Below are positions 48,334-57,091 of a stretch of DNA of 64,000 nt, piece by piece. The stretch is from Bin34 sp963422415. GTDB lineage: Bacteria > Chloroflexota > Anaerolineae > Caldilineales > Caldilineaceae. Made by a program: the position numbers and the translations under genes. The stretch is from assembly GCA_963422415.1 (NCBI GenBank), contig OY729430.1, forward strand, positions 1,116,001-1,180,000, given 5' to 3'. The notes beneath the pieces are model-generated. The model searched no databases. It was not told where the DNA came from and was given only the letters and a program-made list of their open reading frames with translations. The first letter of the stretch is position 1. Each line of letters starts with the position of its first letter.

Positions 48334-49194
48334 ATGTTGTCCCAAGCAGATATCAACTCGTATCATGAGAATGGCTACCTGGTCGTCAACAATGTATTGA
48401 GTGACGATGAGGTCGTGGAATTGCGCAGAGTCACAGATGACTTTGTGGAACGGTCCCGTACCATTTCCACACACACGGATGTCTTCGATCTGGAGCCCGG
48501 ACACACGGCGGCGGAACCGCGCCTGCGTCGGCTCAAGTCTCCGGTGCAGCAGCACAAAATCTATGATCGCATCATGCGTCACGACGGCATTCTGGGAATT
48601 GTGGAGGACCTGTTGGGTCCCGGAGTGCGCACCAACGGGGACAAGTTGAACATGAAGTCGCCCGAATATGGCAGCCCCATCGAGTGGCATCAGGATTGGG
48701 CGTTCTACCCCCACACCAATGACGACTTGCTGGCCGTGGGGGTGTGCATGGACGACTGTCTGGTGGAAAACGGCTGCATGCTGGCTATTCCCGGCAGCCA
48801 CCGGGGTCCCATTCTGGACCACAATCAGGATGGCCACTTCTGTGGCGCGGTGACCGAGGAAGTCAAGGATGCCGACCAGGCCGTGCCCTTGGAGGTCTTG
48901 GCCGGTGGCATTTCCCTGCATCACGTACGCACTCTGCATGCATCTGCCTTGAACACCTCCCCGCACCCACGTCGGCTGCTGCTGTTCCAAATGTGCGCCT
49001 TGGATGCTTGGCCCCTGTTGGGTTTTGGAGATTGGGACGCCTTCAATTCCAATATACTGCGTGGGGAACCCACCAACAGGGCGCGGGTGACCGACGTGCC
49101 CGTGCGAATGCCCTTGCCACCCTCCCTGAAGACCGGCTCCATTTACGAAATGCAGACCGTCTTGGAAGAGCCTGTCTTTGGGCAGGTCCGATAG
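48334..49194 (+). CDS. Phytanoyl-CoA dioxygenase (PhyH) family protein
   Basis: The protein has 286 residues. The Fe(II) triad is H119 and D121 in WHQDWAF, with distal H202 in TLHAS, and a likely 2-oxoglutarate-binding Arg at 213 or 214. It is a second PhyH in the window, only distantly related to the one at 32545. A TATAAT (48255-48260) lies 73 bases upstream without a good -35. It precedes a Gfo/Idh gene on the same strand. Confidence 0.9.
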   Translation: MLSQADINSYHENGYLVVNNVLSDDEVVELRRVTDDFVERSRTISTHTDVFDLEPGHTAAEPRLRRLKSPVQQHKIYDRIMRHDGILGIVEDLLGPGVRTNGDKLNMKSPEYGSPIEWHQDWAFYPHTNDDLLAVGVCMDDCLVENGCMLAIPGSHRGPILDHNQDGHFCGAVTEEVKDADQAVPLEVLAGGISLHHVRTLHASALNTSPHPRRLLLFQMCALDAWPLLGFGDWDAFNSNILRGEPTNRARVTDVPVRMPLPPSLKTGSIYEMQTVLEEPVFGQVR

Positions 49195-49288
49195 CCGCTG
49201 TGCAACCACTGGACAGTTGGATATGTCATGCGGGCCTGATCAGGCCCGTGCACCCTTGCTCTGGTCCCATTGACCCACAGGATTTGCC

Positions 49289-50341
49289 ATGGACGACAAG
49301 CTGAGAGTTGGAGTGTTGAGTCACGCGCATGGGCATGTGGGCATGTACTGCCAGATTCTGCGGGAGTGCGACGATGCGGAAGTGGTGGCTTGCTGGGACG
49401 ACAATCCCGCGCGCGGTCAGGCCGCCGCCACGCAATACGGATTCGAGTATCGGGACACACCGCAGGCTATTGTGGAGGATGCCCGCATCGACGCGGTGAT
49501 GATTGGAATAGAGACCAGTCGCCACGCCGACATGGTGGAACTGGCCGCGGGCGCCGGCAAGCACATTCTGCTGCAGAAGCCCATGGCGACCACGCTGGCA
49601 GACTGTGATCGCATCGTCAAGGCGGTCAACGAGTCGGGGATCAAGTTCAGCATGGCCTTTCAGATGCGACAGGATCCGGCCAACATCGCCATCAAGCGGC
49701 TGTTGGAGCAGGGAGTGGTGGGCAACGTCTCCGTGATTCGTCGCCGACACTGCATCGGCGTGTTGCTCAACGAGGGCTTTGTTCACAGTCCATCCCGCTG
49801 GCACTTCGACCCCGAGGCCAACATCGGCATGTTTTTTGACGATGCCAGCCATCCGGCGGACTGGTTCTATTGGCTGTTGGGCAAGCCCACCAGTGTCATC
49901 GCCGAGATCGACCGTGTCGTGACGCCCCTGGACACGGACGACACCGGCATCGCGGTGTATCGCTTCGGCCAGGGCGAGATGGGTTTTCTTTTCAATTCCT
50001 CGGTCACGGTGGCCGGAGTCAACACCACCGAAATCTACGGTGACGAAGGCACTATCATCCAGGATTTCGACGACGGGCCGTCCGTGTCCGCGCCGAGGTC
50101 TCCGGACGCGGTGGCCCTGCGTTATATCCGTCAAGGGGACACCGCGTGGACAGTGATACCCGTGGACATTCCGGAAACGCACGGGGCTCGCATCGGAAAC
50201 GTGCCTCGCCCTTGGATTGATTACGTGCGCGGTCTCACCCACGAGACCATTTCCGCCGAGGACGGTCGCGTCTCCGTGGAAATGGTGTTGGGCGCATATC
50301 GGTCCGCTCGGATCGGGCAAAGAGTCCTCTTTCCCCTGTAG
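49289..50341 (+). CDS. Gfo/Idh/MocA-family oxidoreductase
   Basis: The protein has 350 residues. The N-terminal dinucleotide domain starts VGVLSHAHGHVGMY, in which the usual GxGxxG is changed to a His-rich loop, so NAD(P) binding may be altered. The catalytic-type lysine is K97 in LQKPMA (usually EKP). The C-terminal alpha/beta domain contains the FDPEANIGMFFDDASHPADWF segment. Members oxidise sugars, inositols and related polyols. It is convergent with the SDR gene on the other strand. Confidence 0.85.
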   Translation: MDDKLRVGVLSHAHGHVGMYCQILRECDDAEVVACWDDNPARGQAAATQYGFEYRDTPQAIVEDARIDAVMIGIETSRHADMVELAAGAGKHILLQKPMATTLADCDRIVKAVNESGIKFSMAFQMRQDPANIAIKRLLEQGVVGNVSVIRRRHCIGVLLNEGFVHSPSRWHFDPEANIGMFFDDASHPADWFYWLLGKPTSVIAEIDRVVTPLDTDDTGIAVYRFGQGEMGFLFNSSVTVAGVNTTEIYGDEGTIIQDFDDGPSVSAPRSPDAVALRYIRQGDTAWTVIPVDIPETHGARIGNVPRPWIDYVRGLTHETISAEDGRVSVEMVLGAYRSARIGQRVLFPL

Positions 50342-50364
50342 CCCGGCCGCGGGCAGAACCGGAA

Positions 50365-51144
50365 TCAAGCCGCCATGACGATGCCGGCGTCGATGTTCAG
50401 GGACTGTCCGGTCATGGTGGCAGAGCCGTCGCTGGCCAGATAGACCGCCAGAGGAGCCACCTCTTCAGGCACGAGACGCCGGCCCAGACCGGTCATTTTT
50501 CGTTCCTGCTCCTTGAAGGACACGCCAGCCCGCTTGGCGTCAAACGCGATGCGACCGTCGTTCAGTTTGGAAACCACGGGACCCGGACAGATGGAATTGG
50601 CCGTGATGCCGTGGGCCACGTTCTCGGCCGCAACCGTCTTGGTCAACCCCAACAGTCCATGCTTGCTGGCTGTGTAGGCGCAACCGTAGGTGGAAGGCAC
50701 CTTGCCGTTGATGGAGGCGACATTGATGATGCGCCCATACCGTCGCTCCTTCATCTCTGGCAGCGCCTTGCGCATGAACAGATAGGGCACGGTCAGATTG
50801 ACGTGCATCATCAGATTCCAGAAGGCGTCGTCATAGTCCGAGACCAGCATGGGCTGCTGGCTGGAGCCGATCCCCGCGTTGTTGACCAAGATGTCTAGGG
50901 GACCCAGACGGGTCTTGACGAAATCCAGCACGTTGTCCACGGCGCCTGCTTGGTCCAGGCTTTGCACGATGGTGTGACAGACGCCACCGGCGTCTGCAAT
51001 CTCCACTTTGAGTGACTCCAGCTCCGTCGCATTGCGTGCGGTCGCGACGAGGGCGGCGCCCTCGTGCGCGAAGGCCAAGGCGATGGCCCGGCCAATCCCT
51101 TTGGACGCTCCCGTCACGAGCGCGTTTTTACCTTGCAACAGCAT
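50365..51144 (-). CDS. Short-chain dehydrogenase/reductase
   Basis: The protein has 259 residues from the ATG at 51144 behind GGAGAG; a GTG at 51171 is the alternative. The cofactor motif is TGASKGIG, then NNAG, with the catalytic YTASK and Ser in NVASINGK. It is a classical FabG-like SDR, probably in sugar or keto-acid metabolism here rather than in fatty acid synthesis. It shares the short region 51145-51337 with the divergent HTH gene; that region contains a TGGCTT-GG-AAGCCA inverted repeat. Confidence 0.88.
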   Translation of the reverse strand: MLLQGKNALVTGASKGIGRAIALAFAHEGAALVATARNATELESLKVEIADAGGVCHTIVQSLDQAGAVDNVLDFVKTRLGPLDILVNNAGIGSSQQPMLVSDYDDAFWNLMMHVNLTVPYLFMRKALPEMKERRYGRIINVASINGKVPSTYGCAYTASKHGLLGLTKTVAAENVAHGITANSICPGPVVSKLNDGRIAFDAKRAGVSFKEQERKMTGLGRRLVPEEVAPLAVYLASDGSATMTGQSLNIDAGIVMAA

Positions 51145-51195
51145 GGGGTTGCTCTCCGAAATTACTGGCACTGTAGTTTATAATCTCACAGATGT

Positions 51196-51209
51196 TGGCT
51201 TGGAAGCCA
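51196..51209. promoter_or_regulatory. Palindromic operator-like site between divergent genes
   Basis: TGGCTTGGAAGCCA is a six-base inverted repeat with a two-base centre, in the middle of the SDR/HTH intergenic region. TATAAT-like sequence overlaps just upstream (51176-51182). A dimeric regulator could bind here and control both genes, but no regulator is assigned. Confidence 0.35.
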
Positions 51210-51337
51210 GATGTCCCGGGTCCGAAGACGGATTCCGCCTTGGCTGGCGCTGTCCGGCGCTGTCGTTATTATTTGCACGCGCGTTCCCAAAGGTCAGGTA
51301 GCCGATTAGCAAGAGAAAGGGAAGGCCTCCGATTCCG

Positions 51338-52150
51338 GTGGTCTTGGAAGCGGGTGTGCGTGCAGAGCTGCAACGGATTCGCGATGGCGGTGAAACTCTC
51401 CCTTTGCTCAAGCGGAGGTGCGCGGCGATCCTGATGGCAGATCAGGGTTTGTCCACCAGCGACATCGCCCGCCGCATTGACGCCAATGCCAGCCAAGTCA
51501 GCGTGTGGCGTCGCCGGTTTGTGGATATGGGACATGAAGGGTTGATCAGTCCCCGGCTCCATGCCAAATTGAAGCGGCAAAGTGGGTCGGGAATGGCCAG
51601 AAATGGAACCCAGCGGTCTGCCCAGGTGCACAGAATCCGTCAACGCGGCGCGGTGGCCCAGGTTCGCCTGTCTGCGCCACAACGGCAGGAATTGCTGAAC
51701 TGGGCGCGGGCTCCTCTGATCGAAAATCGTCTGGCGCAACGGGCCCGGGCTGTTTTGCAAGCCGACGACGGCTTTTCGGCGCCTGAAATCAGCAACCGGA
51801 TTATGATGTCCTCGGTGCAGGTGCTGCAGTGGTGCCAACGCTATCTGGATGAAGGACTGGAAGGATTGAAGGACCGGCCGCGTTCCGGTCGCCCCGCCCG
51901 CGCTCTGGGAAACACTGTGCAACGGATCCGGGAGCTGGTGCGTGCAGGGCCACCGTGTGGACGGTCCCGCTGGACAGGGGCTCTGTTGGCCGAGACATTG
52001 GGCTTGTCGGACCACTTGGTGCGCAAGGCCTTGAAGAACGGGAACATCGACCTGTACACGGCTGGAGCGCGGCCAAAGCTGGCCGCGTCTGATCTGTCGG
52101 AGCCGCAGGATGGCGCTTGGCCTGAATCCGGTCGCCACGGGATTGCCTGA
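51338..52150 (+). CDS. Double helix-turn-helix protein resembling the N-terminus of IS630-type transposases
   Basis: The protein has 270 residues from a GTG at 51338. Two tandem HTH units (about 20-75 and 118-175) share the pattern LSxxDIARRI..S.VSVWRRRFVDMGHEGL and FSAPEISNRI..SVQVLQWCQRYLDEGLEGL, ending in RPRSGRPAR. This is the IS630/Tc1-like DNA-binding part. The DDE nuclease domain is missing, and the final part (about 176-270) is basic and unique. No terminal repeats flank it, so it looks domesticated rather than an active element, perhaps as a regulator. Confidence 0.7.
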   Translation: MVLEAGVRAELQRIRDGGETLPLLKRRCAAILMADQGLSTSDIARRIDANASQVSVWRRRFVDMGHEGLISPRLHAKLKRQSGSGMARNGTQRSAQVHRIRQRGAVAQVRLSAPQRQELLNWARAPLIENRLAQRARAVLQADDGFSAPEISNRIMMSSVQVLQWCQRYLDEGLEGLKDRPRSGRPARALGNTVQRIRELVRAGPPCGRSRWTGALLAETLGLSDHLVRKALKNGNIDLYTAGARPKLAASDLSEPQDGAWPESGRHGIA

Positions 52151-52218
52151 TCCATGATTGTGGTTTGTGCCCGGGTAGAGGCCGCCCTTCTTGCCGCGGG
52201 CTGTCGCGGAGGTGCACG

Positions 52219-53205
52219 GTGCTCTTGCTGACTGCCGCGGACGTGGCCCAATGTCTGCCCATGCCGGACGCCATAGCCATCCTGCGGGAAGCCTTCGCGG
52301 GGTGGCAGGCGGGAAAGGGCCGGATGCCGCAACGGGTGCAGCTGGACATGCCGGACGGTCAGGGCATTACGCTGTGCATGCCCGCGTTTCTGCAGGGATC
52401 CCATGCGGCCCGCACCGCGGTCAAGGTGGTATCGGTGTACCCCTCTAACCGGAGTCGTGACTTGCCGGCGCTCCATGGATTGGTGCTGCTTCTGGAATCC
52501 GAGACGGGGCGTCTCCTGGCGGGCATGGAGGGCGGAGCCGTCACCGCAATTCGTACGGGGGCGGTATCTGGTTTGGCCATGGATCTTTTGGCACGGCAGG
52601 ATGCGCAGCGTGTAGCCCTCTTTGGGGTCGGAGTGCAGGCGCGCACGACCTTGGAGGCGGTCTGTGTCGTCAGGGCGATTTCCTTGGTCAAGATCTTTGG
52701 TCCTACGCCACGGAACGTCGACACCTTCATCACGGAAATGGCTCCCAAGCTGCCGGAGGTGGAACTCCAGGCGGCCGACACGCCCAGGTCCGCCATGGCG
52801 GGCAGCGACATTGTCTGCACGGCTACCACCTCGGCCACTCCAGTGTTCTTGCCCGAGCATGTAGAGCCCGGCATGCATATCAATGCCGTAGGAGTCTTCG
52901 AACCCCGCAAGCGGGAACTGCCCGGGGAAACCGTGGTGCGATCTCGCTTCTATGTGGATGACGTGGCAGCGGCCCTTGAGGAAGCCGGAGACTTGATGGT
53001 GCCCCTGAACGCGGGCTTGGTGTCCGCGGCGCACATCGCGGGCACCTTGGGGCAATTGGCGCTGGGCGAAGTCGCGGGCCGCCGAACCCAGACGGAGATT
53101 ACGATCTTCAAGTCCGTGGGGCTGGCCATTCAGGACGTGGCTGCCGCTGACGCTGTCTATGCTCGTGCCTTGGCCACCGGCATGGGACAGGAGGTGAATC
53201 TATAG
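52219..53205 (+). CDS. Ornithine cyclodeaminase / mu-crystallin family enzyme
   Basis: The protein has 328 residues from the GTG at 52219, with GGAGG 6 bases upstream. The family signs are RTGAVSGLAMDLLAR, the dinucleotide loop FGVGVQA, the TTSATPVF segment and GMHINAVG. Members are NAD(P)-dependent and include ornithine cyclodeaminase, alanine dehydrogenase and imine reductases. The substrate cannot be told from the sequence. It begins 69 bases after the HTH gene in the same direction. Confidence 0.87.
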   Translation: MLLLTAADVAQCLPMPDAIAILREAFAGWQAGKGRMPQRVQLDMPDGQGITLCMPAFLQGSHAARTAVKVVSVYPSNRSRDLPALHGLVLLLESETGRLLAGMEGGAVTAIRTGAVSGLAMDLLARQDAQRVALFGVGVQARTTLEAVCVVRAISLVKIFGPTPRNVDTFITEMAPKLPEVELQAADTPRSAMAGSDIVCTATTSATPVFLPEHVEPGMHINAVGVFEPRKRELPGETVVRSRFYVDDVAAALEEAGDLMVPLNAGLVSAAHIAGTLGQLALGEVAGRRTQTEITIFKSVGLAIQDVAAADAVYARALATGMGQEVNL

Positions 53206-53307
53206 TTAGGACGCCGATGTCCGTGCGTCATTCATTTGTGCAGAGTGCAACAGAAACCGCCTGCAAGTTCGTGGGGATTGCTAACTTCTGGGATTTTCGT
53301 CCGCTTC

Positions 53308-53313
53308 TACAAT
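53308..53313 (+). promoter_or_regulatory. -10 box TACAAT before the microprotein
   Basis: TTCTACAATTC lies 33 bases before the microprotein ATG. A matching -35 is not obvious. Together with the terminator after the gene it suggests a short independent transcript. Confidence 0.4.
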
Positions 53314-53345
53314 TCGGGCCATAGAGTTACCGAGGAGAAGGCAGC

Positions 53346-53441
53346 ATGGAAATCGCACTCGCACTGGTCGGCTTCACCACCCTTTTTACCCTGTGGGTTG
53401 TTCTGCCAAAGTTCCTCCAGTCCCGGAGCAATGCCGAATAG
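53346..53441 (+). CDS. 31-residue single-span membrane microprotein
   Basis: The reading frame begins ATG at 53346, with GAGGAG nine bases before it. The product MEIALALVGFTTLFTLWVVL then PKFLQSRSNAE is one clean membrane helix (about 3-21) with a short basic tail, so the tail is probably cytoplasmic. No homologue comes to mind. A strong terminator lies 28 bases after the stop, making this a complete small transcription unit. Such proteins often regulate or stabilise membrane complexes; its partner is unknown. Confidence 0.6.
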   Translation: MEIALALVGFTTLFTLWVVLPKFLQSRSNAE

Positions 53442-53469
53442 GCAGTGGCCGACATCCACGCAAGAAGTC

Positions 53470-53503
53470 AAGACCGAGGGTGCATGCACCCTCGGTCTTT
53501 TGA
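53470..53503 (+). terminator. Strong rho-independent terminator
   Basis: A perfect 30-base palindrome (AAGACCGAGGGTGC and its complement around a central AT) is followed by TTGATT, with the T-run at 53498-53501. It lies 28 bases after the microprotein stop. As an almost loop-free palindrome it can also act in both directions or as a binding site. Confidence 0.75.
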
Positions 53504-53859
53504 TTCCAGGCCCCTTCCCAAGCCTTGCGGGACCCTATCGCGGACACACCCAACCCAAGGGCAAGATCAAGACCGACCCCCTGCAGGGGTCAAGGACCCG
53601 CTGCATGGATTTCATTCAAGGGGTCGGGTGCGGTTTTGGGCCCATGCCGAGACATGGGCCACGTCGGACGCGGACAGATCCAAGACTCCTGATTTGCTCC
53701 TGGCAGCGGCGGATGGGGCGATTCTTGCGGGAATTGACACAATGACTGATTTTCCGGCTGGATTGACCTTCGTGCTACGATCGAGTCATCCCAAACCCTT
53801 GCAGCGGATGCACCATGTACTTGGCGCACGCTGAATCGAGATCAGTCAGGAGGAAAACC
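53504..53859. other. Upstream region of the sugar-ABC operon with an inverted repeat
   Basis: No gene is seen. GACCCC-CTGCA-GGGGTC is an inverted repeat at 53575-53591. A TTGACA box lies at 53734 without a matching -10, and an extended -10 GTGCTACGAT (53772-53781) resembles those before fabG and the cytochrome c gene. AGGAGGAAA precedes the start of the binding-protein gene. Confidence 0.45.
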
Positions 53860-55269
53860 ATGACCAAGCTAACGCGACGACATTTTCTCAAGGTCGGCGC
53901 TTTCGTCGTGACCGGAGCGGCTCTGGTCGCTTGCGTACCGGCTGAACCTTCGGTCGAAATGCCTGCGTCAGGCAGCGGCGACATGGCGCAGAGAGAGATT
54001 ACCTATCTCATCCGTTCCGACATCGGCATCAAGATCCAAGAATGGACCGATGAGGCGATCGCAGATTTTGCCACGGTGGAGCCCGCGATTGCGGTCGAGA
54101 CCATTGGTGTGCCCTGGGGAGACTACAATGCCAAGTTGCTGGCCCTGTATGCAGCCGGCGACCCACCGGAAATCTCCGCCAACTACGCGGCGGGCTTCCC
54201 TACCTTCTATGCCAACGACGCCATTGTGGCCCTAGACGAACTGGTCTCGGAGAACAATGTGGACCTTTCGGTGATCGAGCAGGCGGCCTTGGATGCCGTG
54301 ACGCGCCAAGGACAGCTCTGGGCCTTGCCCTTGGCTCATTTGCCGACCGTGGTGTACTACAACCTGGATATGCTGGAGGAAATGGGGGCACGCGTGCCGC
54401 CGATTGACTGGGGAGACACCAGCTGGACCACGGATGCCATGCTCGAATCCGCCGTCGCGGCGGCCATGGACATGGATGATCCCACCAAGGCCCAATACGG
54501 CATGATGTTCGGTACGGGTCAGTTGGGGGTCTTTGAATGGCTCTGGGGTGCGGATCCCTTCAACGATGTCGGTGGCCCGGAGCACACGCAAGCCTATAAG
54601 GATGGTATCGTCACCGAGACCTTCTACGATTCGGAGACCATGAACACCTTCATTGGCTGGGTCTACGACACCATCTATGGCGACGCTCCCGTGTCGCCGC
54701 GGCCGTCCGACACCGACGCCATCCAGCAACTGGTGGGATGGCCCATGATGAGCGGGCGGATCGGGATGGCAATCAACGGCGCCTGGTCCGTGACCAACTT
54801 CGCCGCGGTCGAACCTTCTTGGCGCTGGGGCATCGGCGCGTTCCCATACGGACCGGCCGAAGTCAATACGTCCCCTCTGTTCAACGACTCCTGGATGCTG
54901 GGCAAGGGTGCAGCCGAGCAGGAGGCTGGCTTTACGTTCCTGAAGTATCTGGCGATGGACAAGGGGGCGGAACTGTACGCCCAGATCACCGGATTCTTTC
55001 CTGCCAACAAGAACAACTATCCCATCTATTTCGACAGCATCATGAACATTCCGAACTTCGCGCACAGCCGCGAAGACGCAGAGACGGTGATGCTGGACGC
55101 CTTCAAGTACGGGCATGTCACTCCGGGCAAGACGCTGGACAGCTATCCGGAATGGAATGGAACCTTCAATCAAACCATTGGTCCGATCTGGAATACGGAA
55201 GTGAGCGTGGCCGAAGGCTTGCAGAATGTGCAGGCCCAATTTGCCAGCGTCATCGAATCCAAGTCCTGA
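53860..55269 (+). CDS. ABC transporter sugar-binding lipoprotein (SBP_bac_1 type)
   Basis: The protein has 469 residues from the ATG at 53860, behind AGGAGGAAA. A twin-arginine motif (RRHFLK) and a lipobox (LVAC) together suggest a Tat-exported lipoprotein. The extracellular-solute-binding family 1 fold shows in AGDPPEISANYAAGF and in the MSGRIGMAINGAWSV segment. CUT1 importers carry oligosaccharides or glycerol phosphate. The two permeases follow at once; an MsmK-type ATPase is not present and is probably shared. Confidence 0.9.
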   Translation: MTKLTRRHFLKVGAFVVTGAALVACVPAEPSVEMPASGSGDMAQREITYLIRSDIGIKIQEWTDEAIADFATVEPAIAVETIGVPWGDYNAKLLALYAAGDPPEISANYAAGFPTFYANDAIVALDELVSENNVDLSVIEQAALDAVTRQGQLWALPLAHLPTVVYYNLDMLEEMGARVPPIDWGDTSWTTDAMLESAVAAAMDMDDPTKAQYGMMFGTGQLGVFEWLWGADPFNDVGGPEHTQAYKDGIVTETFYDSETMNTFIGWVYDTIYGDAPVSPRPSDTDAIQQLVGWPMMSGRIGMAINGAWSVTNFAAVEPSWRWGIGAFPYGPAEVNTSPLFNDSWMLGKGAAEQEAGFTFLKYLAMDKGAELYAQITGFFPANKNNYPIYFDSIMNIPNFAHSREDAETVMLDAFKYGHVTPGKTLDSYPEWNGTFNQTIGPIWNTEVSVAEGLQNVQAQFASVIESKS

Positions 55270-55284
55270 TCGCCTAGGCGGGCG

Positions 55285-56217
55285 ATGCACATGTCTGTCT
55301 TGAATCCTGCCGACGGAGAGGCAAGGCGGGGGTTGTCTCTCCGTTGGCGGGAAGCGCTGAATTTCTATGCCTTTCTGACTCCTTGGATCTTGGGGTTTCT
55401 GGTCTTCACGGCCATTCCCATCGTGGCCTCGCTCCTGCTGGGGTTTACCAAGTACAACGCCATTCAGCCCCCGGATTTCGTGGGGTTGCGCAACTTCCGC
55501 TTCCTGCTCGACGACCAGATCTTCTGGAAGTCGTTGCGTGTGACCCTGACCTATACCGTGGTGTTTGTGCCGTTGCAGCTGGCGTTTTCCCTGATTCTGG
55601 CGCTGTTGCTGAACGTGCGCGTGCCATCCATGAGCACGATTCGGACGGTGTACTACCTGCCTTCCATTTTGCCCACGGTGGTGACTGGACTCGTCTGGAT
55701 CTGGCTCTTCAATGTGGATTTCGGTCTGATCAACTTTTTCCTTTTCAAGATAGCCGGCATTCGTGGCCCCAACTGGCTGGGAAGTGAACGCTGGGTCATG
55801 TCCGCCGTCATTATGTCGGGACTGTGGGGCTTGGGAGGCGGAGTGATCATCTTCCTGGCGGCGTTGCAGAACGTGCCGGGAGAGTTGTACGAAGCGGCGG
55901 AACTGGATGGCGCCAGCCTGTGGGGTCGCTTCTGGAATGTCACCATTCCCATGATCAGTCCGGTGATTCTCTACAACCTGATGATTGCCATGATTCTGTC
56001 TCTGCAGGTGTTCACCCGGATTTATGTGCTCACCCGCGGCGGCCCCAACTACGGTTCCTATTTCTACAATTTGTACGTGTATGAAAACGCGTTCAGCTTC
56101 TTCAAGCTGGGCTTGGCCTCCGCCCAGGCGTGGATCCTGTTTGTCTTGATTCTGCTCATGACAGTGGTGGCCTTGCGCACGTCGGGACGCTGGGTGCACT
56201 ACACGGGAGGAGTCTGA
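55285..56217 (+). CDS. ABC transporter permease, MalF/UgpA type
   Basis: The protein has 310 residues with six helices and an EAA loop (ELYEAAELDGASLWGRFWNVTIPM). The N-terminal LTPWILGFLVF helix and the FPLIG-like NFRFLLDD segment fit the CUT1 class. It starts 15 bases after the binding protein. An in-frame second ATG at 55291 is possible. It works with the next gene to form the channel. Confidence 0.93.
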   Translation: MHMSVLNPADGEARRGLSLRWREALNFYAFLTPWILGFLVFTAIPIVASLLLGFTKYNAIQPPDFVGLRNFRFLLDDQIFWKSLRVTLTYTVVFVPLQLAFSLILALLLNVRVPSMSTIRTVYYLPSILPTVVTGLVWIWLFNVDFGLINFFLFKIAGIRGPNWLGSERWVMSAVIMSGLWGLGGGVIIFLAALQNVPGELYEAAELDGASLWGRFWNVTIPMISPVILYNLMIAMILSLQVFTRIYVLTRGGPNYGSYFYNLYVYENAFSFFKLGLASAQAWILFVLILLMTVVALRTSGRWVHYTGGV

Positions 56218-56221
56218 CGGC

Positions 56222-57091
56222 ATGACCGCCAGCGTCCAGGCCCCTGCCCGACGGCGCATGGGACGGCGCGCACGCACGCGCTTGTACAAGGCGATTGCCT
56301 TGGCACTGTTGTTGCCGGGGCTGGTATGGGTGTTGATGCCGACGGTATGGATGTTCTCCGCGGCGTTTTCGCGCCTAGAGCAGATCATGCGGTTTCCGCC
56401 CGATCTGTGGCCGGATCCCTGGGTTTTCTCGAATTTCTACGAAGGCTTTGCCTTCCTGCCGTTTGGACGGTATTTCCTGAATTCGACCCAGATTGCGGCC
56501 CTGCGGGTGTTTGGCCAAGTACTGGCCGCATCTTTGGCTGGATACGCCTTCGCGCGTATGCAAGCCCCTGGCAAGAGCATCCTGTTTGTATTGGTGTTGT
56601 CGACCCTGATGCTGCCTTATACGGTCACCATGATTCCCCAATACATTATTTTTCAGCGCCTAGGATGGATTGACACCTATTTGCCTCTTGTCGTGCCTCA
56701 TTTCGACGGTGGTGCGTTTTTCATATTTCTGTTTCGTCAATTTTTCCGGTCCATTCCCGACGAGCTGTCCGAGGCCGCCCGGCTTGATGGGTGCAGTTAT
56801 CTGGGCATTTACTGGCGCATGATGCTGCCGCTGTCCATGCCGGTTATTGCCGCCTCCGCCATTCTCATTTTTCAGAATTCGTGGCAGGAATTGCTGCAGC
56901 CGCTTATCTTTCTGCATGACAATGACAAGTACACCATTCCGTTGGGACTGGCCACCTTTCGGTCCAGCTATGGTTCCAGCCCTTGGCATTTGATCATGGC
57001 CGTGTCCATCGGAGCGGCGTTGCCGCCCATACTGCTCTTTTTTGTGGGACAGAAATTCCTGCTGACGGGAATTGTGGTTTCGGACAAATAG
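56222..57091 (+). CDS. ABC transporter permease, MalG/UgpE type
   Basis: The protein has 289 residues with six helices. The EAA loop is ELSEAARLDGCSYLGIYWRMMLPLS. It starts four bases after the MalF-type gene and completes the importer. The C-terminal KFLLTGIVVSDK is typical of MalG proteins (which usually read GAVKG). No ATPase gene follows, and a gene-poor tract of about 1.1 kb begins. Confidence 0.93.
   Translation: MTASVQAPARRRMGRRARTRLYKAIALALLLPGLVWVLMPTVWMFSAAFSRLEQIMRFPPDLWPDPWVFSNFYEGFAFLPFGRYFLNSTQIAALRVFGQVLAASLAGYAFARMQAPGKSILFVLVLSTLMLPYTVTMIPQYIIFQRLGWIDTYLPLVVPHFDGGAFFIFLFRQFFRSIPDELSEAARLDGCSYLGIYWRMMLPLSMPVIAASAILIFQNSWQELLQPLIFLHDNDKYTIPLGLATFRSSYGSSPWHLIMAVSIGAALPPILLFFVGQKFLLTGIVVSDK

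Noticed and set aside
51338..52150. An active IS630 insertion sequence
   Set aside because: There is no DDE domain, no terminal inverted repeats and no TA target duplication visible.
53575..53591. GACCCC-CTGCA-GGGGTC as a terminator
   Set aside because: The stem is only six bases and lacks a U-run; it is kept only as an inverted repeat.
54232..56388. A 718-codon open frame on the minus strand opposite the sugar ABC genes
   Set aside because: It is a shadow of the binding-protein and permease frames, with His/Gln/Arg-rich composition and no motifs.
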